DNA of 64,000 bases from Ampelomyces quisqualis (Eukaryota > Ascomycota > Dothideomycetes > Pleosporales > Phaeosphaeriaceae). The stretch spans positions 558,001-622,000 of the forward strand of contig JAGTXZ010000019.1 in the NCBI GenBank assembly GCA_018398575.1, in the 5' to 3' direction. Position numbers and translations under genes: made by a program. Under the pieces are notes generated by a model. It was not told the origin of the DNA. It saw only the letters and a list, made by a program, of their open reading frames with translations, and made no database searches. Below, one piece after another: positions 44,778-56,800 of the stretch (positions are counted from its first letter, which is position 1; every line of letters begins with the position of its first letter).

Positions 44778-47704
44778 CTAAATCTCGTCCATATCCTCTG
44801 AGAGAGGGGTCGCCATGCCAGAACCGGCCTGGCCAAGGTCGTTGACGGTATCGGAAGCAGAGGTCTGTGCGGGGTCGTCATGACCGTACCTCCTCTGCTG
44901 CAGGTCACGTAGGATTTGCTGGCCCTTGATAAGCGCCTCACGCTGAGCAAGGAGAACCTGGCGCTGCTCTTCACGCTGCGGATCTTCAGCAAGAAGGCGG
45001 ACGGCATTATGGTGTCCTGTAAATCATGTTAGTGAAGTGTAGGAAGCTTGAACAAGGGTGTTGTTACGTACCTTCAATCCCGTCATGAATGCCCAGGCCG
45101 TTCTCGAGCTCATCGCGAAGTTGCGTGCGAAGTTGTTTGAGGAACTTGCTCTCAACACGCATGCAGATTGAATCGTGGAAGCGACGCGCGGCCATCAAAT
45201 AGTAGGTTGTCACTTCAGCCGCAGCAGCGAGCTCAGTATTGTAAGGTTCCCTTTTCAACAATACCATCAACTTTGTGTCCTTGAGAATCTTCGCTTCGTC
45301 CACAGGGGTAAGAGGCCTGCCAGTCATCGTGGACCTCTCCCTCTTGTACACATTCAGACGCGCTTTCAGTCGAGCTTGGCGGTAATGTTCCAGCATGGCT
45401 TCCTTGTCGCGTGTGTAGAGCTCATCATGGAAGATGTAAACGCCGTTCTGCTCGTCGACTAGGCTCTCTGCTGCCATCGTTGTTCGCTGTTGAGTCAGAT
45501 TCAATTCCAGCATCTGAATCACAATAGTCCAAGCCGCATCGTATAGAGTAGTACCAGCCCACGATCCAAAGCACTCGTGGAAGATGTTCTTGACGTGAGA
45601 CTTGATCAGATGTCCAAGCTTGTCAAAGAACTTATCTAGTGGCAACTGCCAGTTTCTCAAAGTAGCCATCATCATAGCATTGATCGCCTTGGTGTCGAGA
45701 TGACCCGGGATCCTAGTGCTTGATTTAGTTGCCAGGTGTTTCTTGACCTCATCTAGCTGGAATTTGATTCGGTTGTTGCTGAAATCTCCAGTGTACGTGT
45801 CGGCAGCAATAAGAGGTGTATCTGCTGGATGGCTTGCCTTCAATGGCGATGGCACAGGCGTCCCTTCCGTCTTACGCTTCTTGGTCGGCGTCTCGGGAGC
45901 GTCTTTCATTTGCGTGTCGCCACGAGGATCGACCTCGTCGTCATCATCATCTAGGTTGATGATTTCATTTGCCAACCGGGCAGCTTCCAATGATTCACGG
46001 TACAGCCCGTTGTCACGGCAGCCGAATATGCTCATGGTTGGTTTGAGTGTCAACAGAGAATCAAACAAGGCCTTTTGCAGAGCTTGCCAGATGTTCCGCC
46101 AATCATCATGATCGAAGTCACCTTCAAGCTGACCTCGGACCTGCTGTGTGAACTGCAACACCAGATCGAAGATGATTCTCGTGGCGTTGTGGGTGGGGGG
46201 TGCCGGGTATTGTTTCAGCTCGTCTTCAACCTCGCCCAGTCGCGCCTTGATCTCGTCGTGAATAACCGGCAGTTTCTGGGTGATCTGCTCGGCCAGCTTG
46301 CCAGACAAGGCGGCTTGAAGGTTCAAAGTACCGAAGCGCGAACTGTACTTCTGGTATGCGACCGCAAATGGCTCGTTCTGCTCAAAAAACTTCCGCTCTT
46401 GGACGCGTGCGTCGTTGTGTGTCAAGCAGTTGAGCTGTTCCTGGCCAAGATTGCGGACGACGAAATACCCATGGCCATATGGAAATCGTTTTGTCTCGAA
46501 GACGTCACGGAGGATATCCTGACAACTGCTCGGTAGGAGTCGGTCAGGTTTCGTCAGAACGCCTAATGTCTGTCAGCAACTACGGCGTTGCCATAGTTTC
46601 ATATGAACTTACCAATACATCTATCCGTAGCCTTCAACCTACGAGCAAGGCCACCTGCCGTTGAATTGGCGATATCATTCTCCATAGAGCAGGTAACCAG
46701 GACAAGAGCCTCTGGGTCGTTGACATAATCGGTGACCAGGTCCTTAACAAACTTGATGTCTTGGGGCTCCTCTGATTGACCAATCATACCCGGTAAATCA
46801 TAAAGGCTCAAAGCCGGCATACCTTGATCGCGGATAGAGATGCAAACAATGTTGGGCGAGAATGCCACGCAGTGGGCTTTGGTATTCTCGGCCACGGAAG
46901 CCTTGGCGAATTCCCGATAGTCGACCAAAGGGCTCACCGTAGCCATTTGCGCACGAGAGATGATCGCTTCAAGCGCATCAGGGTCACGTGTGGACATGAA
47001 TTCCACAGTGTGGGGCTGTTCGGCTTGAAGCCAGCCCGGGAATCGTCGCTCTGGTCCTCGTCCAGGCTTGCCATCGAAAGTGAAGTCGCGGCGTAAAGTG
47101 ACGTGCGCCTCCCATTCTGAGGAAGAAGACGTTGACTCCAATTTGATGAATAGCGGACAACGCGTGCAAGTGCCAGTCGCTCGAGGTGTCTTTATGCCCG
47201 TGATGGCCTCAATGACTGAGGACTTTCCGGTAGATTGTTCACCTGCATAAATCAGCACCTGCATGAAGGGCGACATTTTGGAGTGCTACCTACCTAGGAC
47301 GACTATCTTGGGGAGAGGTATCCTGAGCTTCTGCAAGCCAAGGCCTTCAAGGCGGTGAATCGTCGAGATCGCATGATTGACATGCACGCCGAGTGCGTCG
47401 ATCTCGTTGGCGGCCCGCTGTAACTGAGAAATCAGCGGCTGAGGTTGAGGAGCTGTATCTTGGTCAATGCAGAACTTTTCGCCTTGAGTCACAACAACCT
47501 ACACGTCTGATTATCGATGTGCATGGGCTCCATGCCCTCGCTCAGGCGTGAAGCACCGTCGTGATGCTCGGCCTGGTAGCTTTTTCGGACATTTTGTCGA
47601 GCGGCTGCTACGCTGTTCATACCGCCCTCGCTGCGACCCGAATGCAGTGATGGGTCGATGGAGGGGTGGCGTAACGGCAACCTGTCACGCATATTGCCCA
47701 CCAT
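44778..47704 (-). CDS. Dynamin-family (Mx-like) GTPase
   Basis: Large membrane-remodelling GTPase. Secure exons on the complement: 47294-47498, 46613-47242, 45072-46562 and 44778-45016 (854 residues). A 5' exon beginning near the ATG at 47702-47704 (MVGNMRDRLPLRH) is needed, since the 47498 acceptor follows a TAG, but its donor is unresolved. GTPase motifs: LGEQSTGKSS (G1, rebuilt across an intron), the switch-I threonine region, DLPG (G3) and LTKPD (G4, also rebuilt by splicing). A stalk follows, with a C-terminal helical GED-like region (YYLMAARRFHDSICMRVESKF). The stalk holds an acidic loop and basic block (NLDDDDDEVD then PTKKRKTEG). No PH or Pro-rich domain was seen. It resembles fungal Mx-like dynamins rather than Vps1 or Dnm1. 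Confidence 0.9.
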
Positions 47705-48332
47705 GTTGCTGCTTCGGTTCAATCAAAGCTGACAGGCAGGAACTGGTGATGGAGTAGCGGAGTGTCTAGCTCAAGGACGCAGAAGACCTCGTACAAGCGC
47801 CAAGCCCTTTGCCAAGCCACACGCGAAGGTGAAGGTGAAGACGGCGCCAGGTGCGGTGAAGGTGATCATCGCAGAGAGAAGTAAAGGTGAAGACGAGTGA
47901 GTACGAAAATGAGACATGGCCATCGCAAGAAACACGTGAAACTTGATCTTAGGCGAAAAGAGTAGGCAAGCAGTAAGTCCATATGAAAGAAAGAAGAATG
48001 GGGTGTCACGGTACAGAGCGCGATGTAAGTAATATCACACGAGCCGTCTTCATCGTGACTGAAGAGCCGAGCAAGTGTCATGTGGAGACCTTGATGTGAG
48101 AGCGAACACTGCTGATAATTAGCGATGCGAGACTCGGAAGACTGAGGTGGAGGTGAAGGCTGGTGGAGACACCGCCAATGGCCGGCCCGAGGTTTCGCCG
48201 CGCGCGAAAAAGTTGAACTGCATCATCGTCGTCACACGTCACATCTCGACCAGACAGCGATTCCTGAAGACTGCATTTACTGCCCCTTCTGCCGTCGTAC
48301 TCACCGACAACCCCCCACACACCCATAACAGC
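47705..48332. promoter_or_regulatory. Divergent promoter region, dynamin-like / TIM17
   Basis: About 630 bp between outward-facing starts. The reverse strand frames here (47866-48081 and 48078-48449) show no domain. Purine-rich GAAGGTGAAG runs occur near 47826-47866. Confidence 0.45.
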
Positions 48333-48931
48333 ATGGATCATTCTCGCGACCCGTGTCCATGGGTGATCCTCAATGACTTTGGTGGCGCTTTCGCCATGGG
48401 TGTACGTGCCTCCTTGGCTGGCCCAGTGCTCAATGTACCCTACTAACAATACTCCAGGCAGTCGGCGGTGCAGTATGGCACGGTGTAAAAGGCGTATGTG
48501 CGTCTGCGGCCACCCCTAGGCATCTCTAACAAGGCGCGTAGTTCCGCAACTCTCCCTACGGCGAACGACGCATCGGCGCCATCACAGCAATCAAAGCCCG
48601 CGCACCCGTACTCGGCGGCAATTTTGGCGTTTGGGGAGGATTGTTCAACACTTACGACTGCGCGGTCAAGGGCATAAGGAAGAAGGAGGATCCGTGGAAC
48701 GCCATTATTGCTGGATTCTTCACCGGCGGATCGCTCGCAGTACGAGGAGGCTATAGGTCAATGCGGAACGGCGCAATTTCGTGCGCGATTCTGTTGGCTG
48801 TTATTGAGGGCGTCTCGATTGGCTTCAACCGCATGATGGCCGACAATACGAGGCTCGATGTCCCCCCACCACCACCCGATGCCGGAGGTCTTTCGTCTGG
48901 CGGAGGCGGCGGCATGGCAGTCGCCGCCTAA
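48333..48931 (+). CDS. TIM17: Mitochondrial import translocase subunit Tim17
   Basis: Core subunit of the TIM23 presequence translocase in the inner membrane. Exons 48333-48401, 48458-48493 (only 36 nt) and 48542-48931 give 164 residues, the family size. MDHSRDPCPWVILNDFGGAF at the N-terminus, GAVGGAVWHGVKGFRNSPYG rebuilt across both introns, GGNFGVWGGLFNTYDCAVKG and WNAIIAGFFTGGSLAVRGG are hallmark Tim17 segments forming four membrane spans. The C-terminus ends in a Gly-rich tail. Splice junctions fall at codon boundaries. An opposite frame over the start (48078-48449) is a shadow. Confidence 0.95.
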
Positions 48932-50212
48932 GCTTCGATTCTTCGCATACGTATCTTTTTAGCGCGCACTTGTAATGTTTGGGATGACGAAAATGGGCAA
49001 GAAGAAAGGTGTTTGGTTGGCAGACAGGCTTGCATTTGCCGCTGGCCTGGTTATGGTAGCAGGCGGCGTTGGCACTCTCCTCCACTTTTGTGCGATATTT
49101 GTATCAATATCCCACGGCACAATCTGTACAACAAATGGCGATGGCCTCGGAAACGAGGCGCAGAACCCATGGCATACTCAAACTACCCACCCGGATAGAT
49201 GCTTGATTCTCTATTCATTTGCGGACAATTTCACCACACAAAACTCACGCTGCGTAGGCCTCGACTCGTCCCGAATGCAACTGACCCGACAAATAATGGC
49301 AACTGCCTCTGACATTTTGAACATCTTTCGACGAGAACGTGCCAGACTTCAACGTGCCAAGCGTGTGCAGCAGGAAGCCGTGGTCTCACGTGTGACTGAG
49401 GACCCAGCACCAAAGACGTCCTTCTGAACCATCTCTGGATACTAACATCTCGAAGACTACCTCGCCGTCCACATGATCAAGAAAAGAGGACGATTAAAAG
49501 CTGCACAATTCACACAAAGACGCGAACGACTATGGCGTCAAGGTAGCTACAGTATACGACTGTATCTACCGGGCCCTTCGACAAGATTCAACTAGTATCA
49601 CCGGCCTGCAGACCGCGGACAAGGCTTAGCTCTGTTGAATTGCAATCAATTCTTTCATATTCATGCGCAGCTTGCTCTCGTGGCATTCCCGAATCGCTGG
49701 TCTTAAAGATCCATGCGATTGTTAGTGGCGAGGATGTCTTGGCTCCGACTGCATCAAGAGGCACCAACACCTGCACAACCATGATTAATTTCGTTTGACC
49801 AAACACAACGTTGTGCTGCCTGACAAGGTCGTCAAGCAGGAACATATCATCGGGGCTTATGAGGTTGGTTCGTGCATCAGGCCAGTGCTCGGGGACTATT
49901 GACCAATTACAGTGTCGCATCGATTACCGACACCGTTGTCAATCAATATAGCATGAGGCAGCCATACTGGTTACATACTCTATGGTCTACCAGGATCTGT
50001 GTTTCATGTCGGCCCCAATAACACTGCCCTGGAGAATATACGCTCTACAATTACGCTCAGAAGCTTTAAGGTCCAGTACCCAATGTCGCAAGCCGACACG
50101 CGGTTCCTGATGCATCGAGCGGGAGGCTCCAATCCAATATACATGAAGAACTATACCCAGACCGTCTGATCTCTACGTCCTCCACCATTTCTCTACAGAT
50201 CGAGTTCCAGTC
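48932..50212. other. Intergenic 1.28 kb with one candidate small frame
   Basis: Contains the TIM17 3' end and the promoter of the rhodopsin-domain gene. A forward frame at 48975-49427 begins 44 bp after the TIM17 stop and looks like untranslated sequence. The reverse frame at 49588-49920 is listed separately. Confidence 0.45.
49588..49920 (-). CDS. Candidate small protein, unrecognised
   Basis: A 110-residue frame with a true ATG (complement of 49918-49920). Its composition looks coding: NWSIVPEHWPDARTNL, SPDDMFLLDDLVRQHNVVFG, LIMVVQVLVPLDAVG and SSPLTIAWIFKTSD alternate hydrophobic and charged stretches. There is no opposing gene to shadow. It could be a real short gene, a terminal exon or a decayed fragment. 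No function is suggested. Confidence 0.35.
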   Translation of the reverse strand: MRHCNWSIVPEHWPDARTNLISPDDMFLLDDLVRQHNVVFGQTKLIMVVQVLVPLDAVGAKTSSPLTIAWIFKTSDSGMPREQAAHEYERIDCNSTELSLVRGLQAGDTS

Positions 50213-51802
50213 ATGGACAACGGTGCGATGCGGAGTCTGCTCCGGCGAGAGACAGCGCCAATGGCCAACCGCGGTACCGTCATGAACATCGTCTCATGGA
50301 TGCTACTCGCCATCGTTGTGTGCACCCTAGTTGCTCGCTTTGCTATGAAGCTATCCATCAAGACCGGACGACGAAGACTTGGGCTAGACGATATCTTCAT
50401 TGTGTTAGCAGCCGTAGGTTGAACTTCAAGAACAATGTGTCTGAGCAAGAAGGGTAACGTGTTTAGGTGTTCAGTCTCGGCCAAACAGTAGCAGTATCCA
50501 TCGAGTCGATGAAAGTCCTCGGGCAGCATGTCAATAGTATCACAGCTGAGCAACTAGTCAATTATCAGAAGGTATGCTAAGGTCGACTTCAACCGCTGTG
50601 AGCGTCGACTAAACATAGCAGGCTGAGTACGTTGCTTCCATGCTTTACGTCGCCAACATGGGCTGTAGCCGGATCTCCGTCTGTATCTTGATCAAAAAGT
50701 TACTTCCCGGTGCCATTCCGAAGTACACTGCGATTGTCTTTGCTGGTTTCACTGCCATCTGGACGGTGTCCGGTGTTCTCGTTGCAGCATTTGCTTGCCA
50801 ACCTACGCATCCGTGGAAGTTTCTTAGAAACAGAAAGTGCGTTGATGTAGTTGCTTTTGTACATTACATTGCCATCACGAACATCGTTGTGGAAATCCTC
50901 CTTGTGGTCATACCACTTGTGGTATGGAACGTTCGTATTTCAGCTACCAGAAGGGCGTCTGTGTCTTTTGTGTTCTTAGCGCGCTTAAGGTACGATTCAC
51001 TATCACAGCTCGACCATGCATACTAATTGCGCTTAGTGTTGTCGCTGCCGTAGCTTCCCAGCTTCACTTTTTCAACATCGCGGATCTGTCCGACTTCACC
51101 TACAGTAATTGGGCCGTCGTACTCAGCCAGCAGGTCGCACAGAATCTTTCGGTCATCAGTGCATGCCTTCCGTACCTACATCACTTCATCATCAAGGTGC
51201 TAGCTGGCACCATCGAGCCCGAAACTATCTCGTATGCATGCGGCCCTCCTCCGTTCATCAAGAACTATCTCGGACGCTCTACCCCCGTCTTGGACGCAAC
51301 GTCGTCTCAAAACTCATACGCTTCGCTCACACCTCTCACGGACAACTCGTCGGAGCCTTACTGTCGGCCACTTGCGACTCATGGCCTCGTTCGCTCCTCG
51401 AACCATCGCCATACCTACTCATCGTCACGATTTTCGTGCAACACTGCCAAAGCAGTCTTCACACCAACACCACCAGAAAATGTGTTCAACCGTCTGATTG
51501 AAGTCCCGCAATCGCGACCCGCAACTTCCACATCTGCCACAGATCCATTGGCCGTGCCAGCTCCCCGGAATTTACGGCATGTTGGTGTATTACCCACGCT
51601 CGACTGGGACATAGAAAGCAGCAAGTCTGGCGGGTCAAGAAGAAGCAGTCCAGCGAGAAACCCAACAGCGGAGTATGTCTTCAACAGACAACAAGTCACT
51701 TCAGTCCCGGAGGAACACCATCTTTACGATGACGAATCAAAGAAGTTTGCGCCGCCGTTGCCGTCACCGATGTTACCTCGGAAACCGCCACGAGCGTTTT
51801 GA
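50213..51802 (+). CDS. Rhodopsin-domain integral membrane protein
   Basis: Seven-span membrane protein of the large fungal family related to SAT5/PTH11-like proteins, without a CFEM domain. Exons 50213-50413, 50467-50571, 50622-50989 and 51037-51802 give 479 residues; all introns are GT-AG and 47-53 nt. Spans include MNIVSWMLLAIVVCTLVARF, YTAIVFAGFTAIWTVSGVLV, FVHYIAITNIVVEILLVVI and the segment after RLSVVAAVASQ. The motif GLDDIFIVLA and the loop KVLGQHVNSIT are family-typical. A Ser/Pro-rich cytosolic tail of roughly 200 residues follows. The ligand and role are unknown; relatives are proposed to be surface sensors. Confidence 0.88.
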
Positions 51803-53327
51803 TACCCTATAGATTAAATAGAATTTCTCTTCTCATTGTGACCTTTGCACTATTCGAAGTGGGCTTACATGATTGTAATGTGGCTACGTAAGGCACTTGC
51901 GTCAGATAATGAAGGCTGCTCTGAACCCCAACGCAACGCTGACGACGCTCCGATTGATCTTTACCAATCCAGATGAAACAGTTTTGATGATCGTGCTTGT
52001 TGGGTCCCATACTCGTTTTATTGCGTACGATGCGTAATCCCCGAGGTGTTGGTGCTCGGATTCCGACCATGCGCACTACACTTCGACTTATCCAAAGTGT
52101 AAGTGCTGAAACATAGTCGCGGGTTGCTGTGCAACTAAACAACTGGGACCTCGAAACAATGGGATGAGATGGGAGATATGCCAGCTACTGTAACTTCTGT
52201 GTTTTATGACTCACCTGAATGGGTCCGCTGTTACACGTGATTACATGGAACCTTCGCCAGGATCGATATGCTACCGTGCGGGCAGATATGTGTTTATCGT
52301 TTGTGGACAACATATATGATATAGCATTCATAACGCTTCACACCTAGGCACATATAGGCCGCAGCCAACGACCATAGAGTCCAAACTCACCTTGATAAGA
52401 AAGTTCCGCATCCGCCCAATCCCCTCAAGACAGATGTTCAAGAGGTTCAGCATATCTTGCGCTACAAAATTCCTCCCGAGAGACTAGTAACAATAGAACA
52501 AGCAGAAGCGTCACAGCATTGCCCACAAAAGACACGACACGCAGTACGGGACAACTACACCCGACTCCCTTTGCAGAGAGTACAAGGCCTAAACAATAAG
52601 TTACTCCCATCGTGACAACCCCACTACTAATCTACCAACCACCACCTCGTACAACCCACCCCACAGATCCGAACCAACCCACCCCTCTGAACGAACCCCA
52701 ACGAATCCACGCATCATAAGCAACATCCCATCCCATCCCTACCAAACTCCTCAGCCCCTCCATCAAATATCCCCGGCACCCACACCCTCCCTTCCCAAGC
52801 CAGCCCGATCCACAGTCACAGTCGCGCAACGCACAAGCCGCAGCGATGAGCGCACGTCGGCGGCAGGCGGCGGTAACACGTACTGGGCGAAGCGGGACGT
52901 GTGTATCGCGGCGCGATGCTATTCGCGGGAATGCGTGTGACGGGGTATGCGGGTGGAGTGGGGGATGGGGGGAGGAATTTTTGTCTTGGGGGTATCGGGG
53001 TGGGAGAGGTATTAGGTGGGTGTGGGTGGTGGGCTAGGCAAGTATTTTTCTTTTTTCAACATGGGAGGTTGAGGCTGGGATAGTGAAGCAGTGTCGAGGA
53101 AAAATAATGGGTTTCTTTTTTGAAGATGGAAAGAAAAGGGAGACGGGTACGCCAACGACGAGCTAGACACCACAGGACACATGTTTCAAGTGATTACGTT
53201 TCTCTGGCGCAGTAAATCTCCGTGTCTCTACTTCGTCGGGCTCCCCATAAGATTCCCGAGGTATTTGTTCCTGACCTTGGTGCTCAACTAAGCGACCATT
53301 TCCAATTCCACAAGCCCAAAACACCAC
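51803..53327. other. Intergenic 1.5 kb, nothing supported
   Basis: Only frames of about 60-110 codons without motifs occur (for example 51807-52142 reverse and 52846-53037 forward). The segment about 52850-53050 is G-rich on the plus strand. No repeat or RNA gene was recognised. Confidence 0.45.
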
Positions 53328-53687
53328 ATGACGGACCTCAATCACTTGATTGGCTTGATGGGTACCATGAATGTAGACTCAGACGAGCCATGTGCTATCA
53401 TGTGCGAATTAACGAGCCGACTCGCCTGGACTACCCTCGACTCCAACCGGCAAAATCGCCGCGTCGCATACTATTACGCGCTCAACCTCGCAGAGGTCCC
53501 GTCTACCTTCACCGCCTTGTCGCTGTCAGACCTCGAAAATCCAAGAATTCAATCTGTGTTGACACGTTACGCGCACTGGTTCGACGCAGAGGATACGCAG
53601 CTGTTGTATGCGACTTTGCCAGATGATGCTTGGGAGCTAGAAACACTGTCGAGAGCCATGGTGGGTTCGATTGTAAAACGAGCGTAG
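53328..53687 (+). CDS. Small hypothetical protein
   Basis: 119 residues, single exon, ATG at 53328. Composition looks coding: LNHLIGLMGTMNVDSDE, AYYYALNLAEVPSTFTALSL, LENPRIQSVLTRYAHWFDAE and TLPDDAWELETLSRAMVG suggest a small helical protein. No domain is recognised, and there is no signal peptide or membrane span. It ends 144 bp from the facing ataxin-10-like gene. It could lack an upstream exon. Confidence 0.5.
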   Translation: MTDLNHLIGLMGTMNVDSDEPCAIMCELTSRLAWTTLDSNRQNRRVAYYYALNLAEVPSTFTALSLSDLENPRIQSVLTRYAHWFDAEDTQLLYATLPDDAWELETLSRAMVGSIVKRA

Positions 53688-53831
53688 GATGGGGATGGGC
53701 GCAGGGCACCATGTGCGCCCCAAGACCATCTATGCGGCCCGTTCTGGAGCCGAACGGCTGACGAACGTCTTCTATGCTCAACTTTCCGAGCCAACGTCGA
53801 AAAGTCTGATTGTTGATTCGTCGGCATCACT

Positions 53832-56800
53832 TCATCCTTTCGAGCTTCCGCTTCCGTCAAATCCTCTGTCTAGCTTCTTAAGCGCCTCTTCTGTTTCCAC
53901 TGCTCTTTCTTCCCCAGTTCTCAGGCTTTGCACTCGAGGAAGATCTCTCATTACCTGCTCCACCAGGTCCTCGAGAGCTTTCGGATCCCTCATGCCAACG
54001 TCAATCTTACTTTTTCCCTTTCCAACATCCCGTGCTGGTGTTGACTGTGGCTGGGGCTGTTGCTGGCGCTTTCTCAGCATGACCTGGCCTTTGTCATCCA
54101 TGTAGGTCTCGTAGCCTTGCTGGTCGAGAACCTCATCCGGAACGCGAACGTTGACGGGTGCTTTGCTAGGATTGTTCGATGCAGCAGTAGCTTCGGGGGA
54201 TGTGGCTTCTCTAGACTTCTCTTGTGTGTGGCGCTCAAGAGCGCGAATGCGATCCTGGTTCTCTTTGTTGCCTTCCATTAAGAATCGGAGACACATGATA
54301 GCGTGCTCGCGGATATACGGATTGTGCTCATCGTATGAACAACAATTCAGTACAGCCTCGATGCCACCCAATGGCCGAATTTGGTCTTGCACATGTCTGT
54401 TCTTCCACACCAGAGAGCTCAAGACCAGGACAGCTAGCTTCTTAAGGTTACGCCATTCAAAGTCAGAAGGTTCGTCGGCCGCTTCGTCCATGTAGGGACG
54501 TGGCGATGGTGATGTAGGTGAAGGAATGTGTGGCTCGGCTACAGCAGCAGTGGTATCATACGGTCGTTCGACTGCGACAGGCTGTGGGGTTTGAGACTGT
54601 GGCTGTGCAGATGCATCGTCGACTTCTTGGTGCGATTCTTGTGGTGGTGGCGGCGACATGTGACGACCAGCATTCTTCAGAGGTGGAACTGCCAGATTGC
54701 CTTTAGGTATCGCGGCATCGAGCTCCTTCAGCAGTGTGACGAGTTCATTGGCGATCTCCCAGTTACTCAGCATCCTCTTCCAGGTTTCGTGTTCAGTCAG
54801 TATGGCGAAAAACTCGAGGTACTGGTAAACACCTTCGTACATGCGTTCCATGTCCCATAGATTCAGAGGGAAGTCCTCGGCGTGTGCATGACCAGCACGG
54901 ATCTGGCCTTGTAAGAATATGAGAGCACAGGTCTGTGGTATGATGTGTCGTCGGAATTCAGTCAATAAAAAATTCACCATGTGGACGTCACCTTGATCGA
55001 CTTGCGACGGTGTGGGCTTGAGAAGGCCTTTGGTGGGCTGTGCACGAGCCTGCCTTGCTCGAAAGATGTTTGTTAACAGCTTCATGATGACCGCTTGTGC
55101 TGGTGAGATGATGTCTTTGGATCTGTCTTTCTGTTAGAGGTGATCACGCTGTGCACACACTAGATTTATGCGTACTCGGATTCTCGAAAAGCGTGGTAGG
55201 CAAAGGGTAGCAGCTGGTTTGCCAATATTGCTTCCATGATTTTGACCATGAATTTGAAGTATAACTCTTCTTCCCTCAGGTCCCAAGCCGCGACAAAGAT
55301 CAAAAGCTCGCGCAAAAGGTTTCTTCCGTTGTCCTGCGCGAGGAGTAGGTGACAACGTACGCCATGCATACTCCGTACGCTGCTGAAGACGGTCGGATCA
55401 GAATGATAACCTGGCTGGCCCTCTTGCGGTTCCACTATACCTGCCATGATGATCATGGGCAAGACTTCAATTTCTGTTGGGCCGAGGATGAGTGGCACGT
55501 CCGTCAGAAGGCCTCGTCCCTCGTCACCAGGAATATCATCGTATTCATCGTCGTTTTCATCGTCGTCCTCGGGTGGAGGAGAGGTTGGAGAGGCTACATG
55601 ACTGATTAGCCCTGATGGACGGTCGGGATCTGGCTCGAGACGCTTCAAGAGATCTTCCTTGCCATTGTGGAGGATCTCTGCACCAACGGATGGCGGGTAG
55701 GTGACACGGAAATCGATCTCACCTGCCGGAGAAGACCGCTTGATGCTGGGATCGCGTAACGAGTCATCTGTGATTGGTCTTGCGGACTGGTTTGCATCCA
55801 ACTCTGGAGAGGTCTCCTGCTCGGGCGACGGGCTATCAGGAGACACGGCAATCGATGAGCGCATCCGATCGACTTCGACCTGTAGTTGATTGATGCTCTT
55901 TGCAAGCGCTTGTACGCTCTCTTCATTCTTGGCATGTTGGTCAACCACCTTCCTGTACGTGCTTGACTGCGTGATCTGGTCGCGGTATCTGGCAACGACG
56001 TCGGCATACAGCATGTTCCATTTCTGGAGTTGTTAGCGACATGTCGTTGGACACATGTGGGCAACCCACATTCTTCTCCTCTTCGCCCATGGTCTGCCAT
56101 CGACGTCTGCACTCGGCGGCGATGTCGTTGGCGCCAGCCTTGACCCCGTGCTGCTGCAGCGCCTTTTTGACCTGGTTGCCAGTCTCGCCAATGTAGAGCA
56201 GGAACGGCGACGACGCCGGCTGCTGGGGAATCTTGAACGCGTCCAGACTGCGCGGCGGCGGTGCAGTGGCGTCGGGCGGTTGCACAGTCGGCGCAGCCTG
56301 GTGCTCGTGGGCATGGAAGTCGTCCAGTTTGTATTTCATGTCGGCAAAGTTGGGGAGCTCGTTGTCGAGATGGCTGTCGAACAGCTCGATCCAGAGCATG
56401 AGCTTGCGCTGCTCGTTGCGCGCGATGAGGTTGTTCAGGAACTGGAGGCAGCTGATCAGCAGCTTCTTGTCTGCGCTCGTGTCAGCGGCGGCGGGCGGGG
56501 CTCGGGGGAAGGAAGGGGCGTCCTACAAGCGTTGATGACGGCCTGCCACCTGTCCTCGTCCTGGGTGCCGGCCTCGCCGTCGTAGCCTCGGGCGGTGACG
56601 CGGACGCAGACGCTGATGAGGGCGAAGACGTCCTTGTCGAACAGCAGCTGGGCGCTGAGATTCTGCGCCGTCTCGCCGTGGACCAGCACGTTGCGCGCCA
56701 GGCACACGACCTGGTTCAGGCGCTCGAGATCGCGCAGCAGACTGGGCGAGTGGCTGGCAATCAGCGGGCCCGACAGGCCTTCGTACTCGGGGGCCGCCGG

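Noticed and set aside
48975..49427. 150-codon forward frame just after TIM17
   Set aside because: It begins 44 bp past the stop, its first part has a hydrophobic run, but the rest lacks coding character; most likely 3' untranslated sequence.
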